From the NCBI GenBank assembly GCA_003132085.1, contig PKWO01000202.1, positions 1 through 6,108 of the forward strand: a stretch of DNA of 6,108 nt, given 5' to 3'. Below the pieces are notes generated by a model, which was given only the letters and a program-made list of their open reading frames with translations, was not told the origin of the DNA and did not search any database. This stretch comes from Oxalobacteraceae bacterium. Lineage in GTDB: Bacteria > Pseudomonadota > Gammaproteobacteria > Burkholderiales > Burkholderiaceae_D. Of this stretch, positions 1-5,560 are shown piece by piece. Each line of letters starts with the position of its first letter. The first letter of the stretch is position 1. The position numbers were made by a program, and so were the translations under genes.

Positions 1-36
1 GGCTTCGGCGGCGGCGGCGCTTCGGGACGATGGTAG
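1..36 (+). CDS. C-terminal end of a YgcG-type TPM-domain protein (partial)
   Basis: Frame 1 reads GFGGGGASGRW and then a TAG stop at 34-36. A glycine-rich tail ending in GGGGASGRW or similar is typical of the membrane-anchored TPM (YgcG/Psb32-like) proteins, where the glycine-rich stretch follows a transmembrane helix. Only 11 residues are visible, so the identification rests on this tail plus the neighbour: a second TPM protein starts 2 bases downstream, the arrangement found in LemA-TPM-TPM operons. The TPM domain itself lies outside the window. It could be another glycine-rich protein, but the pairing makes the TPM call likely. Confidence 0.6.
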   Translation, partial: GFGGGGASGRW

Positions 37-38
37 TG

Positions 39-539
39 ATGATTAACGTGAAGCGAGTTCTCCGGCATCTGTTGGCGGCGCTTTGGCAGGGAAGCCGGGC
101 GTTTCCTCAGACGACATTGGCATCCGTCGAACAGGAGATCAAAGCAAGCGAAACTGCCCATTTCGGGGAAATTCGCTTCGCGGTGGAAGGCGCGCTGTCG
201 GGTATGCCGCTTTACCGTAATCAATCTGCAAGAGAGCGAGCAATCGATGTTTTTTCCCAACTGCGGATGTGGGATACCGAGCATCGGAACGGCGTGCTGA
301 TATACCTGCTGCTGGCGGACCGGTCGGTGGAAATCGTCGCTGATCGTGGCGTGCATGCGAAAACAACAGCTCCCGAATGGGAGGAAATATGCCGCAACAT
401 GGAAACCGCGTATCGTGAAGGGCGCTATGAGGAAGGCACGATCGACGGCATTCGAGCGGTGAGCCATTTGCTGACGCGGCACTTTCCAGCAGGAAGCGCA
501 CGCAGGAATGAGTTACCCGACAAGGTTGTCGTGCTCTAG
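39..539 (+). CDS. TPM-domain protein, soluble second-copy type
   Basis: This 166-residue protein has the TPM fold pattern. The HFGEIRFAVE segment, with its central GEIRFAVE strand (residues about 42-49), is followed by the NGVLIYLLLADRSVEIVADRG stretch, whose LLADR and EIVADRG parts are diagnostic, then a helical segment beginning WEEICRNMETAYREGRYEEG. It ends in NELPDKVVVL, a C-terminus I recognise from this subfamily. There is no signal peptide, membrane helix or glycine-rich tail, so it should be cytoplasmic, unlike the YgcG-type partner just upstream. The biochemical role of bacterial TPM proteins is poorly defined; plant homologues act in photosystem II repair and some have phosphatase activity, which should not be transferred here. 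An alternative in-frame ATG at 30 would overlap the upstream stop; ATG 39 is preferred because MINVKRVLRHL resembles the start of relatives. Neither has a strong ribosome site, so translational coupling is likely. Confidence 0.85.
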   Translation: MINVKRVLRHLLAALWQGSRAFPQTTLASVEQEIKASETAHFGEIRFAVEGALSGMPLYRNQSARERAIDVFSQLRMWDTEHRNGVLIYLLLADRSVEIVADRGVHAKTTAPEWEEICRNMETAYREGRYEEGTIDGIRAVSHLLTRHFPAGSARRNELPDKVVVL

Positions 540-544
540 CCCGA

Positions 545-563
545 ACGCTGCAAAATGCAGCGT
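545..563 (+). repeat. Perfect 8-bp hairpin after the TPM gene
   Basis: ACGCTGCA (545-552), an AAA loop and TGCAGCGT (556-563) form a perfect 8-bp stem with a 3-base loop, starting 6 bases after the TPM stop codon. The position suits a transcript end or a 3'-stabilising hairpin, but no T-tract follows, so a standard intrinsic terminator is not supported. The core CTGCAAAATGCAG occurs again in the DUF4212 gene inside an equally long stem at 3384-3402. Confidence 0.5.
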
Positions 564-570
564 GTCGCCA

Positions 571-600
571 CAACGCTGTGATCAGCGACGAACCGCGTTG
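571..600 (+). other. Two mutually exclusive hairpins
   Basis: CGCTG (574-578) can pair with CAGCG (583-587) across a TGAT loop. Alternatively CAACGC (571-576) can pair with GCGTTG (595-600), enclosing the same segment. The two folds share bases 574-576 and cannot both form. AACGCTG at 572 also repeats AACGCTG at 544, so 544-587 looks like two diverged copies of a hairpin unit about 28 bases apart. No T-run follows. This may be part of a transcript 3' end; function is unproven. Confidence 0.3.
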
Positions 601-641
601 CCATATATAGTTGGTAAAAATTTAACTTTGATCGAATTAAC

Positions 642-672
642 CGTCGTTTCGACGAAAAATCCATCATTTTTC
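642..672. other. Adjacent small dyads in AT-rich spacer
   Basis: CGTCG (642-646), TTT, CGACG (650-654) is a perfect 5-bp stem. It is followed at once by GAAAAAT (654-660), CCATC, ATTTTTC (666-672), a 7-bp AT-rich dyad. On the RNA level the second could act as a weak terminator-like stem because the T-run forms its 3' arm; on the DNA level either could be a protein-binding site. Neither use is shown by the sequence. Confidence 0.25.
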
Positions 673-748
673 CAAGTATCTATCCGCTTGACGCCTTACA
701 CTAAGCCTGTCAGCCGTCGCCCCTAAGCGATCAATGGCCGAACGAGCA

Positions 749-766
749 CCGATTTTTCCGATTTTA
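749..766. repeat. Tandem 9-base direct repeat CCGATTTT(T/A)
   Basis: CCGATTTTT at 749-757 is followed immediately by CCGATTTTA at 758-766. OmpR-family regulators commonly bind direct repeats spaced roughly one helical turn apart, so this pair, about 120-135 bases before the regulator start, is a candidate operator for autoregulation. The period is 9 rather than the more usual 10-11, and an AT-rich region yields such repeats easily. Confidence 0.25.
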
Positions 767-798
767 GCTGCCAATCACTGGACTATTGCGCAAAAAAA

Positions 799-832
799 GG
801 TGAAATTTGAACTACCCGGGGTAATTTCCACC
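799..832. promoter_or_regulatory. Imperfect dyad, candidate operator near the regulator promoter
   Basis: TACCC (813-817), G, GGGTA (819-823) is a perfect 5-bp dyad around position 818. Outside it, GGTGAAAT (799-806) is the inverse of ATTTCCACC (824-832) apart from one extra base, so the symmetry extends over about 34 bases, though the spacers on the two sides differ in length. It sits about 70 bases before the regulator ATG and overlaps a TTGAAC string, the right place for autoregulation or another regulator's site. No known consensus is matched. Confidence 0.35.
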
Positions 833-885
833 CTATTCCCCTACACTAGCAGGGTCTCCTCCAATCAGATATTTTCAAACCAACC

Positions 886-1587
886 ATGCGCATCCTGCTC
901 GCCGAAGACGATAGTGTGTTAGCCGATGGATTGACGCGTTCACTGCGCCAATCCGGTTACGCAACCGATTGCGTAAGAAGCGGCAGCGAAGCGGATACCG
1001 CGCTGGCGACCCAAGACTTTGACTTGCTGATTCTGGATCTGGGTCTGCCGAAAATGTCCGGACTGGAAGTACTGCGCCGCTTGCGCGCCCGCAATTCACG
1101 TCTCCCAGTGTTAATTTTGACCGCAGTCGATTCGGTTGAACAGCGCGTCAAGGGGCTTGATCTGGGTGCCGACGATTACATGGCAAAGCCGTTTGCGCTG
1201 TCTGAATTGGAAGCGCGCGTGCGGGCCTTGACCCGACGCGGAGCGGGAGGCGGGCCCACCGTCATCAAGCACGGCCCCTTGATCTATGATCAGGTGGGAC
1301 GCATCGCCTATGTTCAAGATCAGATGCTGGAGTTATCGGCGCGCGAACTCGGTTTGCTGGAGATTTTGTTGCAACGTACCGGCCGTCTGGTTTCGAAAGA
1401 GCAGTTGGTGGACCACTTGTGCGAATGGGGCGATGAAGTCAGCAACAATGCGATCGAAGTATATATTCACCGGCTACGCAAGAAAATTGAAATCGGCGGG
1501 GTACGCATCGCGACCGTGCGCGGCCTCGGTTATTGCCTGGAGAAGTTTCCCGAGGCGCCCAGCACCAACGTGCCAACCGAGGTCTGA
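886..1587 (+). CDS. OmpR/PhoB-family response regulator (TctD/QseB-like)
   Basis: This 233-residue DNA-binding regulator is phosphorylated by a partner sensor kinase, here surely the next gene. The receiver domain covers about residues 1-118. It has the acidic pair D8/D9 in LLAEDDS, the phosphoacceptor D51 in LILDLGLP, T79 in LILTA and K101 in the conserved KPF motif, so all catalytic residues are present. After a short glycine-rich linker (119-123), a winged helix-turn-helix domain spans about 128-221, with LSARELGLLEILL and the recognition-helix motif NNAIEVYIHRLRKKI, ending in VRGLGYCLE. Length is normal for the family. No good Shine-Dalgarno sequence precedes the ATG at 886, which is kept because MRILLAEDD is the standard family start. 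It is the first gene of a four-gene block that ends in a transporter, so uptake of an organic acid is its probable target. The tctD/qseB likeness is at family level only; no symbol is justified. Confidence 0.95.
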   Translation: MRILLAEDDSVLADGLTRSLRQSGYATDCVRSGSEADTALATQDFDLLILDLGLPKMSGLEVLRRLRARNSRLPVLILTAVDSVEQRVKGLDLGADDYMAKPFALSELEARVRALTRRGAGGGPTVIKHGPLIYDQVGRIAYVQDQMLELSARELGLLEILLQRTGRLVSKEQLVDHLCEWGDEVSNNAIEVYIHRLRKKIEIGGVRIATVRGLGYCLEKFPEAPSTNVPTEV

Positions 1588-1595
1588 AAGTCTTG

Positions 1596-3161
1596 ATGAG
1601 ACTGTCCACAGCGCCCCCGGGCCTTGAGGCGCCGCCAACCACCGACGAGCAAACGCAGGAGAAACCTGCGGTCCCCACCCAATTTGCCACGCAGCCTGAG
1701 GAACGCATCCAGCGCTCCCTGTTCGGGGAAATTCTGGACTGGATGTTGGTGCCGCTGCTGTTGCTGTGGCCGATCAGCATCGCCATCACATACCTGGTTG
1801 CCAAATCAATCGCCAATCAACCCTTTGACCGTGCGCTCGACGACCGCGTAACCGTGCTGGCGCAACAGGTCAAAGAAAAGAATGGCAAATTGGTGCTGCA
1901 GTTGCCCAATTCCGCGCGCGATGTCTTGCGGGCGGACGATGTCGACAGCATTTATTTTCAAGTGCTTGGCCCGCTGGGCGAGCAAATCGACGGCGATCGC
2001 GACATTCCGGTGCCGACCGATGAAGAAAAGCCGCCATTCTGGACCACGCAATTTCGTTACGATACGATCCGCAATACCGAGGTGCGCGTCGCCTACATGT
2101 ATATAGACCTGCGTAAGGCAAGAGCCGAACATGAAACACTTTCCGCTTCGGGCGTGGGGCTGGTGCAGGTTGCGGAAACATTGGATAAGCGCGTGCAGTT
2201 GGCAAACCAGATTGTCAAAGGCGTCATCCTGCCGGAATTTATCATCCTGCCGGTCGCGCTGGCGTTGGTGTGGTTTGCGCTATCGCGCGGACTGTCGCCG
2301 CTGGTCGAATTGCAGCAACGTATCCGCAGCAGACCGCCAGGCGATTTGAGTCCGATCGACTCTGGCCAGGTGCCGGAAGAAATTTCGCCTTTGGTACGAT
2401 CTCTTAACGAAATGTTGGAACGCCTGTCGCTGAGTATTGAAATGCAAAAGCGCTTCATTGCCGACGCTGCGCATCAGATGAAAACCCCGTTGGCGGGCAT
2501 GCGCATGCAGTCGGAGTTGGCGCTACGCCAAACTAGCCAGGAAGAAATTCACCTTTCGCTCGTGCAACTGGCCAAGAGTTCGGAGACGGCGACCCGGCTG
2601 GTCAACCAGCTACTGGCTCTGGCACGCGCTGAAAATCAGACCTCGGAATCCAATTCATTTGCCCCCGTGGAGCTAACCGAACTCGCCCGCAACGTTGTAC
2701 AGGGTTGGGTGCAAACCTCGTTTACGCGACAAATCGATCTCGGCTTTGAACAACCAGGGCATCCGATCATGGTGCGCGGCAATCCAACCATGCTGCGCGA
2801 AATGCTGAATAACCTCATAGACAATGCGTTGCGGTATACGCCGCCGGGCGGCAGCGTCACCGTGCGAGTGCATGCGGACGGTGAGGAACGGCATGCCATT
2901 CTGGAAGTGGAGGACACCGGTCAGGGAATTCCTGCGGCAGAACGCGCCCATGTCTTTGAGCGTTTTTACCGCATCCTTGGCAGCAATACCGAAGGTAGCG
3001 GCCTCGGGCTATCCATCGTGCGCGAAATAGCGCAACAGCACGGGGCCGACATCGACATCTTCAACAATCCGCGCAGCCACGATCAAAAATTCCCCGGCAG
3101 CCTGTTTCGCATTTCACTGCGCATGAAGCGAAGCTCCCCATTCATGGAAGATATCGGTTGA
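1596..3161 (+). CDS. Sensor histidine kinase with 2CSK_N sensor region (TctE-like)
   Basis: This inner-membrane kinase has 521 residues and should phosphorylate the regulator encoded 8 bases upstream. A 49-residue proline-rich cytoplasmic tail precedes TM1 (about 50-72). A periplasmic region of about 137 residues, in the 2CSK_N style of TctE-type kinases, leads to TM2 (about 211-230) and a HAMP-like segment containing LSPLVEL. The H-box ADAAHQMKTP carries the phosphorylated H293. The ATPase domain is intact: N-box NNLIDNALRYTPPGG with N410, G1 box EDTGQGIP with D440, F-box VFERFYR, and G2 box GSGLGLS from residue 468. ATG 1596 is preferred, with a weak GAAAG ribosome site; in-frame TTG codons at 1533 and 1593 are less likely, the former lying well inside the regulator gene. 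The TGA stop is separated from the next ATG by one base, which points to coupled expression with the transporter. The ligand is unknown; a carboxylate is a family-level guess. Confidence 0.94.
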   Translation: MRLSTAPPGLEAPPTTDEQTQEKPAVPTQFATQPEERIQRSLFGEILDWMLVPLLLLWPISIAITYLVAKSIANQPFDRALDDRVTVLAQQVKEKNGKLVLQLPNSARDVLRADDVDSIYFQVLGPLGEQIDGDRDIPVPTDEEKPPFWTTQFRYDTIRNTEVRVAYMYIDLRKARAEHETLSASGVGLVQVAETLDKRVQLANQIVKGVILPEFIILPVALALVWFALSRGLSPLVELQQRIRSRPPGDLSPIDSGQVPEEISPLVRSLNEMLERLSLSIEMQKRFIADAAHQMKTPLAGMRMQSELALRQTSQEEIHLSLVQLAKSSETATRLVNQLLALARAENQTSESNSFAPVELTELARNVVQGWVQTSFTRQIDLGFEQPGHPIMVRGNPTMLREMLNNLIDNALRYTPPGGSVTVRVHADGEERHAILEVEDTGQGIPAAERAHVFERFYRILGSNTEGSGLGLSIVREIAQQHGADIDIFNNPRSHDQKFPGSLFRISLRMKRSSPFMEDIG

Positions 3162-3162
3162 T

Positions 3163-3444
3163 ATGAAGCCCGACTCATCTGCAGCCCCACCGCAGCGCCA
3201 AGGCTACTGGGTCCGCACCAGACGCCTGACGTTGCAGTTGATGCTGGTTTGGTTCGCCAGCACCTTCGGAATCATATTTTTCGCCCGCGAATTATCAGCC
3301 TTTACTTTTTTCGGCTGGCCGCTGTCGTTTTACCTGGTAGCGCAAGGCGCGGTAGTTCTGTACACGGTGATTGTGGCAATCTACGCCTGCAAAATGCAGG
3401 CGCTCGACAAGACTTTCGAGAATGACGACCACGATGTCAACTAA
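3163..3444 (+). CDS. DUF4212 small membrane subunit of a sodium:solute symporter
   Basis: This is a 93-residue protein with two hydrophobic helices, about 22-40 and 54-75, separated by a short RELSAFTFFGWP turn. The YW motif near residue 15 followed by a basic stretch, and the general two-helix layout, match DUF4212, a family found next to VC_2705-type symporters. This parallels the DUF485 protein YjcH beside the acetate permease ActP. It is inferred to be an accessory subunit needed for assembly or activity of the symporter that follows; it has no catalytic motif. The ATG follows the kinase TGA after one base, with GGAAG at 3146-3150 as a distant ribosome site. Its last codons overlap the start of the symporter gene, so the two are probably translated in fixed proportion. 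A strong hairpin lies in its 3' coding region at 3384-3402. Confidence 0.9.
   Translation: MKPDSSAAPPQRQGYWVRTRRLTLQLMLVWFASTFGIIFFARELSAFTFFGWPLSFYLVAQGAVVLYTVIVAIYACKMQALDKTFENDDHDVN
3384..3402 (+). repeat. Perfect 8-bp hairpin inside the DUF4212 gene, before the symporter start
   Basis: CGCCTGCA (3384-3391), an AAA loop and TGCAGGCG (3395-3402) make a perfect 8-bp GC-rich stem, coding for ACKMQA in the DUF4212 protein. It ends 31 bases before the preferred symporter ATG. The 13-base core CTGCAAAATGCAG is identical to that of the hairpin at 545-563. In mRNA the stem could affect coupling or processing between small and large subunit, or the DNA could be a binding site; neither is demonstrated. 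Confidence 0.45.
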
Positions 3445-5470
3445 CACTTTTTCCGTGAAATTGACGCGCTACTATAGCTGGTATACGGTTGGCTTTATTT
3501 TCTTTCTGATGGTCTTGGCGATCCTCGAACGCGAAGGGTTTCCGCGGGTCTGGATCGGCTACCTGTTCATGTTTGCGACAATCCTGCTATATGCGTGGAT
3601 TGGCGTCATCAGCCGCACTTCAGACGTGTCGGAGTACTACGTTGCCGGACGCCGTGTCCCTGCCATATTCAATGGCATGGCGACTGCCGCCGACTGGATG
3701 TCGGCCGCCACATTCATCAGTTTGGCGGGCGGCTTGTATTTACAGGGGTTTGACGGGCTGGCTTACATCATGGGATGGACCGGCGGTTTCTGCCTGGTCG
3801 CCTTGCTGATCGCCCCCTTTCTCCGAAAATTCGGCCAGTATACGATTCCCGACTTTCTGGCGGCACGCTATGTCGGCCGATATAGCGGCAACCTGATCCG
3901 TATACTCGCGGTAATCGCCACCATCATCGTGTCCTTTACCTATGTCGTCGCGCAAATCTACGGTGTAGGTCTGATCACCTCGCGCTTCACAGGCGTCGAT
4001 TTCTCGGTCGGCATTTTTCTCGGGCTGGCGAGTATTCTGGTGTGTTCGTTTCTGGGCGGCATGCGGGCGATTACCTGGACCCAGATAGCGCAATACATCA
4101 TCCTGATGATTGCCTACATGATTCCTGTCGTGTGGCTATCGATGAAACATGCCGACAACCCGATCCCGCCGATTGCCTATGGCAAGGTATTGGGGAAATT
4201 GAGCGCGCGCGAGAAAGTACTCGCCAACGATCCCAAGGAACGCGAAGTGCGCGCAATATTTCAACAGCGCGCAGATGAATACGACGCCAAGCTGGCCGCG
4301 TTACCTAAGTCGTGGGAAGACGGTCGCGTCGAAGCGCAGCGCCACGTCGAAAAAATGAAAATGAGCAATGCGTCATTGATCGACATCAGGGCCGCCGGAC
4401 GCGATCTGACCAGCTACCCCAAAGACCCGGAAGAGGCGCAACGCAAATGGATAGAGGCGAAAGCGCAGAACCTTGCGCGTAGCGAACCGGTGGTTCAGCA
4501 CACCACCCCTTTCCCGGGAAAAGACCGGGCGACATCCAACGCCAAGCGTAACAATTTCCTGGCACTGGTATTCTGTTTGATGATGGGAACCGCCGCGCTG
4601 CCTCATATCCTGGTGCGCTACTACACGACGCCATCGGTGCGGGACACCCGAATGTCGGTATTCTGGACCTTATTTTTCGTCATGCTGTTGTATATCACGA
4701 TACCGGCCTTGGCGGTGCTGGTCAAATATGACATCTACACATCGCTGGTCGGCACCGAGTATTCGAAACTACCGGCGTGGGTTTCGTACTGGGCCAATGT
4801 CGACAAAATCAACCCTCTGGTCAGCATTACCGACCTCAACCATGATGGTATTGTGCAACTTGGCGAAATAGTAATAGACGGAGACATCATCGTGCTTGCC
4901 ACTCCGGAAATTGCCGGACTGCCTTATGTTATCTCCGGGCTGGTGGCAGCCGGCGGCTTGGCGGCAGCTTTGTCGACCGCAGATGGTTTGCTGCTGACCA
5001 TTTCGAACGGATTGTCACACGACATTTACTATAAAACCGTCGACCCCCAGGCCTCCACGCAAAAGCGCGTGACCATCTCAAAACTGTTGCTGCTGGTGGT
5101 CGCACTGGTCGCCGCCTATGCCGCCTCGCTAAAGCCTGGAGATATCCTGTCCCTGGTGGGTGCTGCATTTTCGCTGGCGGCATCCGCCCTATTTCCCGCA
5201 CTGGTATTGGGCGTTTTCTGGAGGCGCGCGAACCAACAAGGTGCAATCGCCGGTATTGTCGCCGGCTTTTCGGTTTGCGTGTACTACATGTTGCATACCA
5301 ATCCGACGCTAGGCGGATCATCGGCCAACCAATGGTTTCAGATCGCGCCGTTGTCGGCAGGGGTATTTGGCGTGCCGGCCGGCTTTTTTACCATTGCCGC
5401 AGTAAGCCTGATAACACCGAGACCAGACCAGCGCACGCTGGCATTGATCGATCATCTTCGATCACCTTAA
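3434..5470 (+). CDS. Sodium:solute symporter, VC_2705 subfamily (probable monocarboxylate uptake)
   Basis: This 678-residue inner-membrane transporter belongs to the solute:sodium symporter family (ActP/PutP relatives) and is expected to import a small organic acid with Na+. About 14 membrane helices can be read: one extra N-terminal helix plus the 13 of the PutP plan. Family marks are SDVSEYYVAGRRVPA, ADWMSAATFISLAGG (D87), GTAALPHILVRYYTT and LSTADGLLLT, where S514/T515 align with the Na2-site Ser/Thr of PutP. Two hydrophilic insertions stand out: a charged loop at about 239-374 and an EF-hand-like DLNHDGIVQLGE at 467-478; alignment to PutP puts both in the periplasm. The start is chosen at ATG 3434 because relatives have about 12 residues before YYSWYT; ATG 3422 is also possible. 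It overlaps the DUF4212 gene by 11 bases. Acetate or lactate is a likely substrate, but specificity is not readable. No actP symbol is given because this is a different subfamily. Confidence 0.92.
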   Translation: MSTNTFSVKLTRYYSWYTVGFIFFLMVLAILEREGFPRVWIGYLFMFATILLYAWIGVISRTSDVSEYYVAGRRVPAIFNGMATAADWMSAATFISLAGGLYLQGFDGLAYIMGWTGGFCLVALLIAPFLRKFGQYTIPDFLAARYVGRYSGNLIRILAVIATIIVSFTYVVAQIYGVGLITSRFTGVDFSVGIFLGLASILVCSFLGGMRAITWTQIAQYIILMIAYMIPVVWLSMKHADNPIPPIAYGKVLGKLSAREKVLANDPKEREVRAIFQQRADEYDAKLAALPKSWEDGRVEAQRHVEKMKMSNASLIDIRAAGRDLTSYPKDPEEAQRKWIEAKAQNLARSEPVVQHTTPFPGKDRATSNAKRNNFLALVFCLMMGTAALPHILVRYYTTPSVRDTRMSVFWTLFFVMLLYITIPALAVLVKYDIYTSLVGTEYSKLPAWVSYWANVDKINPLVSITDLNHDGIVQLGEIVIDGDIIVLATPEIAGLPYVISGLVAAGGLAAALSTADGLLLTISNGLSHDIYYKTVDPQASTQKRVTISKLLLLVVALVAAYAASLKPGDILSLVGAAFSLAASALFPALVLGVFWRRANQQGAIAGIVAGFSVCVYYMLHTNPTLGGSSANQWFQIAPLSAGVFGVPAGFFTIAAVSLITPRPDQRTLALIDHLRSP

Positions 5471-5487
5471 AGGCTTGCCGTCGGCGC

Positions 5488-5503
5488 TGGCACAATCCTT
5501 GAT
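5488..5503 (+). promoter_or_regulatory. Sigma-54-like promoter candidate
   Basis: TGGCAC (5488-5493), five bases, then TTGAT (5499-5503) matches the -24/-12 layout TGGCAC-N5-TTGCW with exact spacing. The key deviation is A instead of C in the -12 GC pair, which normally matters strongly. It lies about 60 bases before the ATP-grasp ATG, a sensible distance. No clear activator site was recognised upstream. It could be a weak promoter or a chance match; no convincing sigma-70 promoter is visible in the same spacer. Confidence 0.3.
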
Positions 5504-5560
5504 AAGATAACCTTTGGATGCTCGTCCGGTAACCCAGCACAACAACGAAAATACACCTCC

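Larger units (their letters stand above)
601..885 (+). promoter_or_regulatory. Non-coding AT-rich region upstream of the two-component operon
   Basis: No convincing coding sequence lies between the TPM stop and the regulator ATG at 886; the small reading frames here have no recognisable protein character. The stretch is clearly richer in A and T than the flanking genes, as expected for a promoter region. It contains a tandem CCGATTTT repeat, an imperfect dyad centred at 818, and two TACACTA strings (697-703 and 842-848), the second resembling a -10 element. No -35/-10 pair with good spacing is evident: TTGAAC at 807-812 lies too far from TATTCC at 834-839. A promoter for the four-gene block must nevertheless lie here or be inherited by read-through from upstream. 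Confidence 0.5.

Noticed and set aside
139..573. Antisense open frame opposite the TPM gene
   Set aside because: Arg/Cys/Pro-rich composition typical of a shadow frame; the opposite strand has a clear TPM protein.
577..591. TGTGATCAGCGACGA as a CRP site
   Set aside because: Only the left half TGTGA fits; the right half lacks TCACA, so symmetry is missing.
627..641. TTGATCGAATTAAC-like string as an FNR box
   Set aside because: The right half does not match ATCAA at most positions.
508..922. Small open frames on the + strand across the spacer (508-726 and 734-922)
   Set aside because: They have no recognisable protein family, overlap real genes at their ends, and cover dyads and AT-rich promoter-like sequence.
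1286..1627. + strand alternative frame inside the response regulator gene
   Set aside because: Shadow of the wHTH coding region; the composition is not protein-like and the regulator frame is unambiguous.
3371..3433. Upstream TTG start for the symporter at 3371
   Set aside because: It would overlap the DUF4212 gene by 74 bases and add an Arg/Ser/Thr-rich leader not seen in relatives; ATG 3434 or 3422 fits better.
5428..5441. CCAGCG-CA-CGCTGG palindrome as an NtrC site for the sigma-54-like promoter
   Set aside because: Perfect palindrome, but it does not match the GCACCA-N3-TGGTGC type consensus and lies in coding sequence.
5445..5464. TGATCGA/TCGATCA hairpin at the end of the symporter gene as an intrinsic terminator
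   Set aside because: The stem is real (7 bp, 6-base loop) but lies within the coding end and has no T-run after it, so it is not supported as a terminator.
5553..5560. CACCTCC before the ATP-grasp ATG as a ribosome-binding site
   Set aside because: It is the complement of a Shine-Dalgarno sequence, not one itself, and directly abuts the ATG.
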